DNA of 15,820 nt from Rhodobacterales bacterium UBA3077 (lineage in GTDB: Bacteria; Pseudomonadota; Alphaproteobacteria; Rhodobacterales; Rhodobacteraceae). The stretch spans positions 1 through 15,820 of the forward strand of contig DFBP01000206.1 in assembly GCA_002366685.1 (NCBI GenBank), read 5' to 3'. Of the stretch, positions 1-7,287 are shown one piece after another (the first letter of the stretch is position 1; every line of letters begins with the position of its first letter). A program made the position numbers and the translations under genes. The notes beneath the pieces were generated by a model. The model did not search any database and had not been told where the DNA came from. It saw only the letters and a list, made by a program, of their open reading frames with translations.

Positions 1-7
1 TTGAACG

Positions 8-1360
8 ATGACACTCAATAAGAAAATGTTGGCTGCTCTGGTGACCACCAGCATGCTGGCACTGGGCACGGGCGCTGCCTTTGCTGAGGATTATACAATC
101 AGTGTTTGGTCTGGCGGTTCCGGTCCGAATGATAATTATCGCATCGATGCGATTGCACTTGCAGCCACGCTGCTGGAGCAGGAAGCTGCCGTTCGTGGTG
201 AAGAGCTGAATATCACCATTGAGGGTAAGCCTTTTACCCAATGGGATGAATTCAAGCAAGCCGTTACGCTGGCCGCCGAAGCGGGCACCGCGCCAAATAT
301 CGTGGTTGCCGGTCATGAAGACATCGCCTCATGGGCGCAGTCTGGCCTCATTGTGCCGATCGAAGATTATGTGGATCTGGACGCTTGGCCGATCAACGAC
401 ATCTATCCAAACTTGATGGATATCTCTTCGTTTAACGGCGAAGTTTGGGGCCTACCGCAAGACGCAGAATCGCGTCCGTTCTTCTTTTGGAAGGACCACA
501 TGCGCGGCATTGGCTATACAGATGCACAAATTGATGCGCTGCCAGCGATGATCGCATCGGGTGAATATACCCTTGCCAACGTGCTGGAAGACGCCAAGAA
601 AATTCAGGATGCCGGTTTGGTAGAAGAAGGCCACGGCTTTTATCCACGGGTTTCCAATGGCCCTGACTACTGGCAGTTTTACACCAGTTTTGGCGGAACC
701 ATCGAGAATGACGACGGCAAGCTTGTGTTTGACCGCGCAGCCATGACCGCATTCTACCAGTTCTTTGTGGATGCTGTTGATCTGGGTGTAACTGGCAAAA
801 ACCACATCGGCACCCCTTGGGACCAATGGTATAGCGAAGTTGCTAATGGCCAAGCTGGCCTTTGGCACGGTGGCACATGGCATTACGCCCGTTACACCGG
901 CAAAGAGGGCCTGGATGATTTCTTCGGCAATATCCAATTCGCGCTCATCCCTGGTGGTGGCGACAATGGCCAAGCCAATACGCTGACTCACCCGTTGGTT
1001 TACTTGCTCACCGAGCAGGAAGATGAAACCGCGACCGAGATCGCCGCACAGTTGGTGGCGATAGCTTCCGAGCCACGCATCAATGCACTGCACGCGATCA
1101 AATCAGCACATTTGGGCATTTCCATGTCTGAATCCAGTGTTGGGCTTTATTCGGGTGACCGTTGGGCACGCGAAGCGACCGAGCGCCTACTGCCACACGC
1201 CACAGCGATGCCTAATAACGTGAGCTTCGGCCAGTATTGGGAAGTTATGTGGGGCGGGCTTGAAGCCTCTTGGACTGGTCAGAAATCTGTAGAAGACGCG
1301 ATTAACGACGTTGAAACAGAATTGCGCGCTGCCTTGGGTGACAAGATCGTTATCCAGTAA
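8..1360 (+). CDS. ABC transporter extracellular substrate-binding protein (sugar/glycerophosphodiester type)
   Basis: This 450-residue protein is probably the periplasmic receptor of the importer encoded by the next three genes. Residues 1-26 form a Sec signal peptide: K5-K6, a hydrophobic core, then an AFA|ED cleavage site. There is no lipobox Cys, so it should be a soluble periplasmic protein. The mature part resembles family-1 solute-binding proteins in length and in motifs such as SVWSGG near the N-terminus and GLPQD and GLWHGGTW further in. CUT1 transporters for sugars, glycerol phosphate and glycerophosphodiesters use this fold, whereas classical inositol importers use a ribose-binding-like protein. 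The start lies only 7 bases from the window edge, so the ribosome-binding site and promoter are outside view. The substrate cannot be read from the sequence; glycerophosphoinositol or inositol phosphate is inferred from the downstream enzymes. Confidence 0.88.
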   Translation: MTLNKKMLAALVTTSMLALGTGAAFAEDYTISVWSGGSGPNDNYRIDAIALAATLLEQEAAVRGEELNITIEGKPFTQWDEFKQAVTLAAEAGTAPNIVVAGHEDIASWAQSGLIVPIEDYVDLDAWPINDIYPNLMDISSFNGEVWGLPQDAESRPFFFWKDHMRGIGYTDAQIDALPAMIASGEYTLANVLEDAKKIQDAGLVEEGHGFYPRVSNGPDYWQFYTSFGGTIENDDGKLVFDRAAMTAFYQFFVDAVDLGVTGKNHIGTPWDQWYSEVANGQAGLWHGGTWHYARYTGKEGLDDFFGNIQFALIPGGGDNGQANTLTHPLVYLLTEQEDETATEIAAQLVAIASEPRINALHAIKSAHLGISMSESSVGLYSGDRWAREATERLLPHATAMPNNVSFGQYWEVMWGGLEASWTGQKSVEDAINDVETELRAALGDKIVIQ

Positions 1361-1368
1361 TACACTTT

Positions 1369-1397
1369 CACTGGCGCAGGGAAACCTCGCGCCAGTG
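1369..1397 (+). promoter_or_regulatory. Intergenic stem-loop after the binding-protein gene
   Basis: CACTGGCGC (1369-1377) pairs perfectly with GCGCCAGTG (1389-1397). Inside it, AGG and CCT pair around a GAAA tetraloop, leaving one bulged C at 1388. No T-run follows, so it is not a canonical intrinsic terminator. In binding-protein-dependent ABC operons, a hairpin here commonly protects the 3' end of the binding-protein mRNA or partly attenuates permease expression. That role is inferred. Confidence 0.6.
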
Positions 1398-1421
1398 CCA
1401 TATTCTGGGGGAGGATTGAAG

Positions 1422-2729
1422 ATGGGTAATTCAAAATATTTAGGGTTATACCTTTTAGCCCCCGCGGGCGTTTTTGTATTTTTGTTTTTTTTAGCACCGG
1501 TGATTTTAACGGCTGTTTTTGGCTTTACAAACATGAGCACAGCGACCGGTATTTCGGGCGGCTCATATGTGGCCTCACAATCGTCTATGCTCGCCCTGCG
1601 AGACCGCTACGGGCTAGATGATATTTCAGAACAGCTAACCACAGTCCGCTATACTATTGACGAAGAAGGCTTGGCAGCCGCACTTGAAGCGGGTGCTGAT
1701 CCGGCGACCGTGAACGAGCTCGGCGATACCTTTCTTGGCCAAAGCTATGAGACTCGCCGCGATGTGGAACGCGCGATCAAAACCCTGAACGCCAGACCCT
1801 CAAGTGTACGTGCCATCAAGGCGATTGCGGGGCAATTTGAGCGCTCTGTTGCCAACACACGCTATGAGACAGAAGACGAGATTTTGGGCGCTATTGCCGA
1901 GTTTGGCATCGAACTAACCGAGACCGAAAGTGCTGCGATCATTGATGTGACCTATACCGGCTGGGTGTTTACCACGCAAAATTTTAAGACGATGTTTAGC
2001 CTACCGGACACCAAAAAGACGATGATCAACACGCTGTTTTACGTGTTTACCACCCTCATTCTGTTCAATGTTGGCTTTGCCTTGGTACTGGCGATTTCGA
2101 CCCATTATATGGACTCTGGCCCCGCCGGCTTTTTTCGCTCGGTCTGGCTATTGCCGCGCATCACCCCGCCGGTGCTTTATGTGCTGATGTGGAAATGGCT
2201 CGCATGGGATAGCGGCTTCCTGTCTGTCATGCTGGAGCCATTGGGCTTTGAGCCGCGCAACTGGATGCTGGACAGCCCGACAAACGCCTGGACGTTTATC
2301 ATCCTGATCAACGGCATGGTGGGCGCCTCTATGGGCATGCTGATTTTCTCATCTGCCATCAAAGCCATTCCTGAAGCGCTGTTTCACGCTTCAGAGGTAG
2401 ACGGCGCCACACGGCGGCAGCAGATATGGCATATTATCATGCCACAACTGCGCTGGCCGATCCTGTTTATCACCAGCTACCAAACCCTCTCATTGCTTAC
2501 ATCGTTTGAATACATCTTGCTGGCCACCGATGGCGGGCCGGGGGGTGCGACCGAGGTATGGGCGCTCACGACTTACCTCAAAGCGCTCAGCAATTATGGC
2601 GGCGCCTTGCAATATGGCTACGGTGCGGCTCTCTCGCTGGTGTTGGTTGTGATCGGGATCACTCTGTCACTGATCTACCTCAAGGTCTTTAATTTTAAAG
2701 ACCTAACCGCAAAACCGAAAATCGAGTAA
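1422..2729 (+). CDS. ABC transporter permease, MalF-like, with a large periplasmic insertion
   Basis: This is one of two membrane subunits of the importer. I chose ATG 1422 (435 residues) because GGGGGAGG lies 7 bases upstream and the protein then opens directly into TM1 (about residues 8-34). The frame is open further upstream, but that extension would run back into the binding-protein gene. Later membrane segments lie near residues 202-226, 240-262, 289-312, 344-366 and 400-421. The cytoplasmic EAA loop that docks on the ATPase is at about 323-341 (ASEVDGATRRQQIWHIIMP). Between TM1 and TM2 the protein carries roughly 130 extra hydrophilic residues (about 45-178), much longer than the usual loop and containing a threefold motif described under findings. 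MalF also has a large periplasmic domain, but between TM3 and TM4. The following permease gene starts 11 bases after the stop. Confidence 0.9.
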   Translation: MGNSKYLGLYLLAPAGVFVFLFFLAPVILTAVFGFTNMSTATGISGGSYVASQSSMLALRDRYGLDDISEQLTTVRYTIDEEGLAAALEAGADPATVNELGDTFLGQSYETRRDVERAIKTLNARPSSVRAIKAIAGQFERSVANTRYETEDEILGAIAEFGIELTETESAAIIDVTYTGWVFTTQNFKTMFSLPDTKKTMINTLFYVFTTLILFNVGFALVLAISTHYMDSGPAGFFRSVWLLPRITPPVLYVLMWKWLAWDSGFLSVMLEPLGFEPRNWMLDSPTNAWTFIILINGMVGASMGMLIFSSAIKAIPEALFHASEVDGATRRQQIWHIIMPQLRWPILFITSYQTLSLLTSFEYILLATDGGPGGATEVWALTTYLKALSNYGGALQYGYGAALSLVLVVIGITLSLIYLKVFNFKDLTAKPKIE

Positions 2730-2740
2730 GGAGCATCCAG

Positions 2741-3565
2741 ATGAGTGGAAACTACCGCAAATGGCCGATGATCGTGTTTTTGAGCATCCTGACAGGACCA
2801 ATTATCCTGATGTATATCTACCTGTTTGTAGATACCGTTACCAATACCCCACCGGGCTCAATGGTGCCCAACGAGTTTACCTTGGAGCACTGGCGCTTCC
2901 TGACAGAGACCATTCCCGGCAGGCCCTCAATATGGCTGGCCACATGGAATACTTTTGTTTTTGCGTCAGTGACAACTGTGATCGTGCTGGTCGTTTCCTC
3001 CGCGGCAGGATACTCCCTATCCCGCCTGCAACTACCGGCACGATCATTTTTTCTTGGTAGTATTATGGTGTTGCACGCCTTCCCCACGGTTACGCTGCTC
3101 ATCGCAATCTTCCTGATCCTGCAAATGCTCGGGCTTTATAACTCGCTGTCGGGGGTTATTCTGGTGAAAATCTCGCTGGAGCTGCCCTTTGGTATCTGGA
3201 TCATGAAAGGATTTTACGACACCGTAAGCTGGGAGATCGAGATGGCGGGCATTCAAGATGGCGCGACGCGCTTTCAAGTTTGGACCAAGCTTGTGCTGCC
3301 CAATGTAAAGCCAGCGATCATGGCGCTCGGGATCTTCTCATTCCTTGCGGGCTGGTCAGAGTTCATTCTGCCGCTGGTGCTGGCACCTGATAATAAAGTG
3401 CAGGTTTTGTCGGTCTATCTGGCCGCGCTGATCGCGGATGATAACAATTTCGATATGGCGCTGTTCAAGTCGGTGGGCGTATTTTACGTGCTGCCGGTGA
3501 TCATCCTGTTCATCTTCTTCCAAAACAAACTCATGAATATTTATAGCGGGGGTAATAAGGGCTGA
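2741..3565 (+). CDS. ABC transporter permease, MalG-like
   Basis: This is the second membrane subunit of the importer, 274 residues, the usual length for a CUT1 MalG/UgpE-type permease. Hydrophobic segments are visible near residues 10-30, 70-92, 103-131, 137-157, 190-215 and 243-261. The EAA loop is at about 165-187, with E167 and DGA at 173-175 followed by VLP. That loop contacts the nucleotide-binding subunit. The start at ATG 2741 is preceded by AAGGAG just after the first permease's stop. The stop codon overlaps the ATPase start by one base (TGATG at 3563-3567), indicating translational coupling. It should form a heterodimer with the preceding permease. Confidence 0.92.
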   Translation: MSGNYRKWPMIVFLSILTGPIILMYIYLFVDTVTNTPPGSMVPNEFTLEHWRFLTETIPGRPSIWLATWNTFVFASVTTVIVLVVSSAAGYSLSRLQLPARSFFLGSIMVLHAFPTVTLLIAIFLILQMLGLYNSLSGVILVKISLELPFGIWIMKGFYDTVSWEIEMAGIQDGATRFQVWTKLVLPNVKPAIMALGIFSFLAGWSEFILPLVLAPDNKVQVLSVYLAALIADDNNFDMALFKSVGVFYVLPVIILFIFFQNKLMNIYSGGNKG

Positions 3566-4623
3566 TGCGTATTTTACTGGACAAATTCACCAAGAAATTC
3601 AGCGACCTAACGGTTATTGACGAGATGGACCTTGAGGTCCGTGACGGTGAAATGATTGCCTTGCTCGGCGGCTCTGGTTGTGGGAAATCCACCACGCTGT
3701 TTTCGATTTGTGGCATTCACAAGGTTAACGGCGGGCGGATACTATTTGGTGATAAAGACGTCACCAACGTGACTTCGCAAGAGCGCAATGTGGGGGTGGT
3801 TTTCCAGTCCTTCGCGCTTTATCCGCACCTGACAGTCGAAAACAATATTGGTTTTCCGCTGAAACTGCGTAAGGAAAGCAAAGCCGAGATCAAGCGCAAG
3901 GTCGACGAGATCGCTGAAATGGTGCATATTGAGCCGCTGCTACAGCGCCGCCCCGGCGAGCTATCAGGCGGGCAACAGCAACGTGTGGCCTTGGCCCGAG
4001 CGCTTATTCGCCGCCCCGATGTACTGTTGCTTGATGAGCCGCTGGCCAATCTTGACGCCACGCTGCGCCTTGAAATGCGCTCTGAAATCAGGCGTATCCA
4101 GCAAGAAACAGGCATAACTGCCGTGCTTGTAACCCACGATCAAGTGGAAGCCATGAGCATGTGTGACCGGATCGCGATTATGGATGCGGGTAAAATCATC
4201 CAGATCGCTAAGCCGCGGGATATGTACGAGAATCCGGTGTCGGATTATGTAGCTGGCTTCCTTGGCTCCCCGCCAATTGCGTTTCTCACGGGGCAGGTTC
4301 AAGACGGGAATTTTGTTGAACCAAGCACCGGCACCAAAATGCCCTTAAGCGCCGAGATCGCGGCCTCACAAAGCGGGCGGCAGGTTAAAGTTGGCATCCG
4401 GCCCGAATATTTCCAGCCTGATGGCGCAACCAAAATAGCTGGTACCGTTTCATTCATGGAGTCCCAAGGCCGTGAAACCCTATATAACGTAACCTTGCCG
4501 GACGGCAGCATCCTACGCTCTATCCAAGGCGTGCATGATCCTGTGCACATTGGAGACAGGGTGGAGTGGGGTGTAGATTCAGCTGAAATGATGGTCTTTG
4601 ATATGAACGGACTTCGCCTTTGA
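3565..4623 (+). CDS. ABC transporter ATP-binding protein (MalK/UgpC-like, with TOBE region)
   Basis: This 352-residue ATPase powers the importer at the inner face of the cytoplasmic membrane. The motifs are complete: Walker A GGSGCGKST (35-43), Q-loop Q81, signature LSGGQQQR (133-140), Walker B VLLLDEP (153-159), D-loop ANLDA and switch H191. After about residue 235 comes a C-terminal region of TOBE/MalK type, with GIRPEYF and later beta-rich sequence. Such domains mark the CUT1 family of importers for sugars and glycerol phosphates and can bind regulators. Length is typical. The gene starts on the preceding permease stop and ends in a TTGA overlap with the phosphodiesterase gene, so transporter and catabolic enzyme are translationally linked. 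Confidence 0.95.
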   Translation: MRILLDKFTKKFSDLTVIDEMDLEVRDGEMIALLGGSGCGKSTTLFSICGIHKVNGGRILFGDKDVTNVTSQERNVGVVFQSFALYPHLTVENNIGFPLKLRKESKAEIKRKVDEIAEMVHIEPLLQRRPGELSGGQQQRVALARALIRRPDVLLLDEPLANLDATLRLEMRSEIRRIQQETGITAVLVTHDQVEAMSMCDRIAIMDAGKIIQIAKPRDMYENPVSDYVAGFLGSPPIAFLTGQVQDGNFVEPSTGTKMPLSAEIAASQSGRQVKVGIRPEYFQPDGATKIAGTVSFMESQGRETLYNVTLPDGSILRSIQGVHDPVHIGDRVEWGVDSAEMMVFDMNGLRL

Positions 4624-6128
4624 GCCTAACCTTAGATTGGTTGAAGAAATACCAATGGCCGGCAACATTGTTGACCGGCCATCCGCTTGCCATTGCCCAT
4701 CGAGGCGCATCTGACTACGCCCCCGAAAACACCCTTAAGGCTTTTCAAACTGCCGCAGATCTGTGTTCAGAGATGTGGGAGCTGGATGTGCGCCTGTCAG
4801 CTGACGGTGTGTGCGTTGTATCGCATGATGATAACCTAACCCGCGTAGCTGGGCGCGGGCTAAAGGTGAGCGAGGCAACTTGGGCCGAGATTAATTCGTT
4901 GCGTTTGCCCGAGGGCCAGCACATCCCACGGCTTGAAGAGGTTATTGAGCTGGCCGCCCACACCGGATGCGGCTTGTATATTGAGATAAAGGGCGAGGGC
5001 GCGGGGCCGGTCGCGTGGCGGCTTTTGCAGGAAGCAGGCTTTACCTTTGCCACGTTGGCATCATTTTGCGTGCCGTGGATGCATGAATTACGCGCGCTTG
5101 GCTGCAAATACCCGCTAGGGGTGCTGGTGCCGGCTGGCGCCGAGCCGATGGCGTATTTGGACGGGCTGGACGCGGAAATAGTGCACCTGTGTTGGCGGGA
5201 TGCCAGCGCGGCCCCGCATGAATTGCTCACACCAGAGCTATTGGCAAAGCTGGCCGATACACAGATCGTTATTTGGGACGAAGACCGCGCTGCCGTATTG
5301 GACGGCTTGTGGGGCAAGCCTCTGCTGGGCATTTGCAGCAACCGCCCCGAATTGCTAAAGCCCTACCCAGCTGGCCAGCCGATAGAAATTGTCTGCCACC
5401 GCGGGGCCAATTGGCTGGCCCCCGAAAATACGCTTGAGGCCGCTCGAATTTGCTTAGATCAAAGATTTCAGTATGTGGAACTGGACGTGCGTACCACTAA
5501 AGACGGGGCGCTGGTGGTGGTTCACGATGCCAACTTGCTGCGCACAACGGGCTTTAACGGATTGGTGATAGACCACACATTTGAGGAAATTCAGACGCTT
5601 GATGCTGGCGGCTGGTTTAGAGACGGGGCGGCGGGCTATCGTGTGCCAACCCTTGTTGATTTTCTGGCGCTGGCGCGGGGTAAAGCCGGCGTGTATATCG
5701 AGATAAAACACGCTGACCCTGCGGCTTTGCTTAAAGTCGTTAATGATGCCGGGATGCTGGACACTGTGTTTTTCTGGGGGGCTGATATTGATGGGCTGCG
5801 CTGGCTTAGGGCGCAATCTGATGATATTTTATTGATGGCGCCCCGCTGGCTATACGGCACAGTTTCAGAGGCCGCTAACGCATATAATGCGCAGATCATC
5901 GAATTTGACGTAGAAAAAGATGACCCCGATCAACTGTCTGGTGAGCTTGAGCAATGCCGAGAGCTGGGCTTGCGTTCAATGATATTTAGCAAGCGACGTG
6001 GCTGGAATGATCTGGTTGATTGCCTTTCTCACGCACCTGATATGGTCAATCTAGACCACCCTGACAGGTTCAAAATTCTGGCGGCGTATCCACTGGTCCG
6101 ACAACATTTTGCGAGGGTAATACCGTGA
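4620..6128 (+). CDS. Tandem-domain glycerophosphodiester phosphodiesterase
   Basis: GDPD enzymes hydrolyse glycerophosphodiesters, usually to an alcohol plus sn-glycerol 3-phosphate. This 502-residue protein contains two such domains, against about 250 residues for a single-domain UgpQ-type enzyme. Domain 1 (about 22-245) has H27-R28, E54/D56 in ELD, H69 and IEIK at 121-124. Domain 2 (about 255-495) has H260-R261, E287/D289, H302 and IEIK at 360-363. Both therefore keep the metal-binding and catalytic set. No signal peptide is seen, so it should act in the cytoplasm on imported diester. The start is TTG 4620, overlapping the ATPase stop as TTGA, and no upstream ATG fits. It ends in a GTGA overlap with the phosphatase gene. 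The neighbours suggest glycerophosphoinositol as a substrate, but specificity is inferred. Confidence 0.9.
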   Translation: MSLTLDWLKKYQWPATLLTGHPLAIAHRGASDYAPENTLKAFQTAADLCSEMWELDVRLSADGVCVVSHDDNLTRVAGRGLKVSEATWAEINSLRLPEGQHIPRLEEVIELAAHTGCGLYIEIKGEGAGPVAWRLLQEAGFTFATLASFCVPWMHELRALGCKYPLGVLVPAGAEPMAYLDGLDAEIVHLCWRDASAAPHELLTPELLAKLADTQIVIWDEDRAAVLDGLWGKPLLGICSNRPELLKPYPAGQPIEIVCHRGANWLAPENTLEAARICLDQRFQYVELDVRTTKDGALVVVHDANLLRTTGFNGLVIDHTFEEIQTLDAGGWFRDGAAGYRVPTLVDFLALARGKAGVYIEIKHADPAALLKVVNDAGMLDTVFFWGADIDGLRWLRAQSDDILLMAPRWLYGTVSEAANAYNAQIIEFDVEKDDPDQLSGELEQCRELGLRSMIFSKRRGWNDLVDCLSHAPDMVNLDHPDRFKILAAYPLVRQHFARVIP

Positions 6129-6913
6129 AACAACGCCTTAAATTCACTGAGAACCTAGCCCGTGAAGTTGGGCGTGAGGCGCTGCGCTTCTGGCAGGAAA
6201 ATGACAGCGAAAACCTCGGCACCAGCGCCAAGGGGTTACAGGATTTTGTGACCATCGCCGACAAAGCTGCTGAGGAAACCATTCGAGCGGCCATTGCCAA
6301 AGCCTATCCCGAAGACGGGTTTTTAGGTGAGGAAACCGGAGGCGCACCCACAAAAGGCGGTTATTGGGTGGTGGACCCGATTGACGGCACCGCAAACTAT
6401 CTACGCGGCTTGCGCCACTGGGGCGTATCCATTGCCTATATAGAAAGCGGCAAAACCATGTTGGGGGTTATCCATGATAGCCCGACAGACCGGATTTACA
6501 GCGCTTTACTTGGCGAAGGCGCCACTTGTGATGGCCAGCCGATTGCGGTTTCCAAAACGATGGATCCACACACAGCTATGGGCATTCTGGGGGCTTCGCG
6601 GCGAGCCTCATTTCAGCTTTATCTCAGCCAGCTTCAAGCACTTTACGATAGTGGCATCGAGCACCGAAAAATTGGTTCGGCCGCTGTGGGGATCATTCGC
6701 ATGGCTGAGGGCGTGGCGGATTTTTACTACGAAAAACACCTCAATTGCTGGGATGCCTTGGCGGCGATGTTGATCGCCAGTGAGGCCGGTGCGGTGGTGT
6801 TCGCCCCTCAAATGGCAACATTTATTCCAGATGGCGGCCCTGTTTTATGCTCCACACCGGCGCTGGCAAATCAAATTGAAGCGCTGCTATTTGAGCAAGA
6901 TAAGGCATTGTGA
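6125..6913 (+). CDS. Inositol monophosphatase family protein
   Basis: This 262-residue protein belongs to the Mg2+- or Li+-sensitive inositol monophosphatase family. The metal-site motifs are complete: E69-E70 in GEETGG, DPIDGT at 84-89, and WD at 209-210 followed by ALAAMLIASEAG. Length is typical. Family members hydrolyse inositol 1-phosphate but also other sugar phosphates, nucleotides or PAPS, so family alone does not fix the substrate. Its position between a glycerophosphodiesterase and an inositol-degradation locus favours release of myo-inositol from inositol phosphate. It starts at GTG 6125 within a GTGA overlap with the phosphodiesterase stop. Its own TGA shares one base with the next ATG (TGATG at 6911-6915). 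Confidence 0.9.
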   Translation: MKQRLKFTENLAREVGREALRFWQENDSENLGTSAKGLQDFVTIADKAAEETIRAAIAKAYPEDGFLGEETGGAPTKGGYWVVDPIDGTANYLRGLRHWGVSIAYIESGKTMLGVIHDSPTDRIYSALLGEGATCDGQPIAVSKTMDPHTAMGILGASRRASFQLYLSQLQALYDSGIEHRKIGSAAVGIIRMAEGVADFYYEKHLNCWDALAAMLIASEAGAVVFAPQMATFIPDGGPVLCSTPALANQIEALLFEQDKAL

Positions 6914-7284
6914 TGACAGATTATTCTACTCTTTCATTCAGCCAGATCGCCGGTGCCGAAGGGGCCAGCATTATGCGGCGTTTTCTGAATGGTGAGTCTT
7001 CAGCCAATGCTGATCTACTGTCCATTATCAACGCGGCCACACGCGGTGATTTTGATGACGACTACGCAGGAAACCCCGATAATGCAGTGAAGGTGACCAC
7101 CTCTTGCCATTTGATGGCGCTGGCGGTTGTTCATAAGCTCACCGGTATGAATGCCAGTGATTTTTACAAAGCAGATCCGCAAAGATATGTGCGCCTTAAC
7201 TGCCTGATTCAGCGCATGTTGGGGATCGAGCGGCTGACCCTTGGCTGGCCGGTATATGCCTTTGAGGCAGAGGTGCTGGGCTAG
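6913..7284 (+). CDS. Uroporphyrinogen decarboxylase-like protein, N-terminal part, ending at in-frame TAG
   Basis: This reading frame gives 123 residues from ATG 6913; a GTG at 6910 is an alternative, overlapping the phosphatase stop as GTGA. The sequence looks like the N-terminal helical part of URO-D superfamily proteins. It has a TGMNASDFY region, then a predicted helix, an IQRMLGIERLTLGWPVY stretch and an EAEVLG end. That end would normally run on into the first strand of the barrel. Instead it meets TAG at 7282-7284, and the matching continuation begins in the same frame immediately afterwards. Alone this fragment would lack the active-site barrel. It is best read as one half of an interrupted gene of about 427 residues. 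The function of this URO-D branch in an inositol locus is not known to me. It has nothing obvious to do with haem synthesis here. Confidence 0.7.
   Translation: MTDYSTLSFSQIAGAEGASIMRRFLNGESSANADLLSIINAATRGDFDDDYAGNPDNAVKVTTSCHLMALAVVHKLTGMNASDFYKADPQRYVRLNCLIQRMLGIERLTLGWPVYAFEAEVLG
7282..7284 (+). other. In-frame amber codon interrupting the URO-D-like gene
   Basis: The codon is TAG and falls between GGC (7279-7281) and CTG-ATG (7285-7290). The frame is identical on both sides, so this is a single nonsense codon, not a frameshift. The flanking protein segments (EAEVLG before, LMIYTEA after) join as a normal URO-D core. TAG is rare as a terminator here; among the other genes only the RpiR-type regulator uses it. 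The possibilities are a nonsense mutation or sequencing error (for example CAG to TAG), readthrough, or reinitiation at ATG 7288. A weak GAGGTG at 7270-7275 lies upstream of that ATG. Confidence 0.85.
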
Positions 7285-7287
7285 CTG

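Noticed and set aside
1311..1421. N-terminal extension of the first permease to 1311
   Set aside because: It is translated over the end of the binding-protein gene and the intergenic hairpin. A strong ribosome-binding site and a normal TM1 start support 1422.
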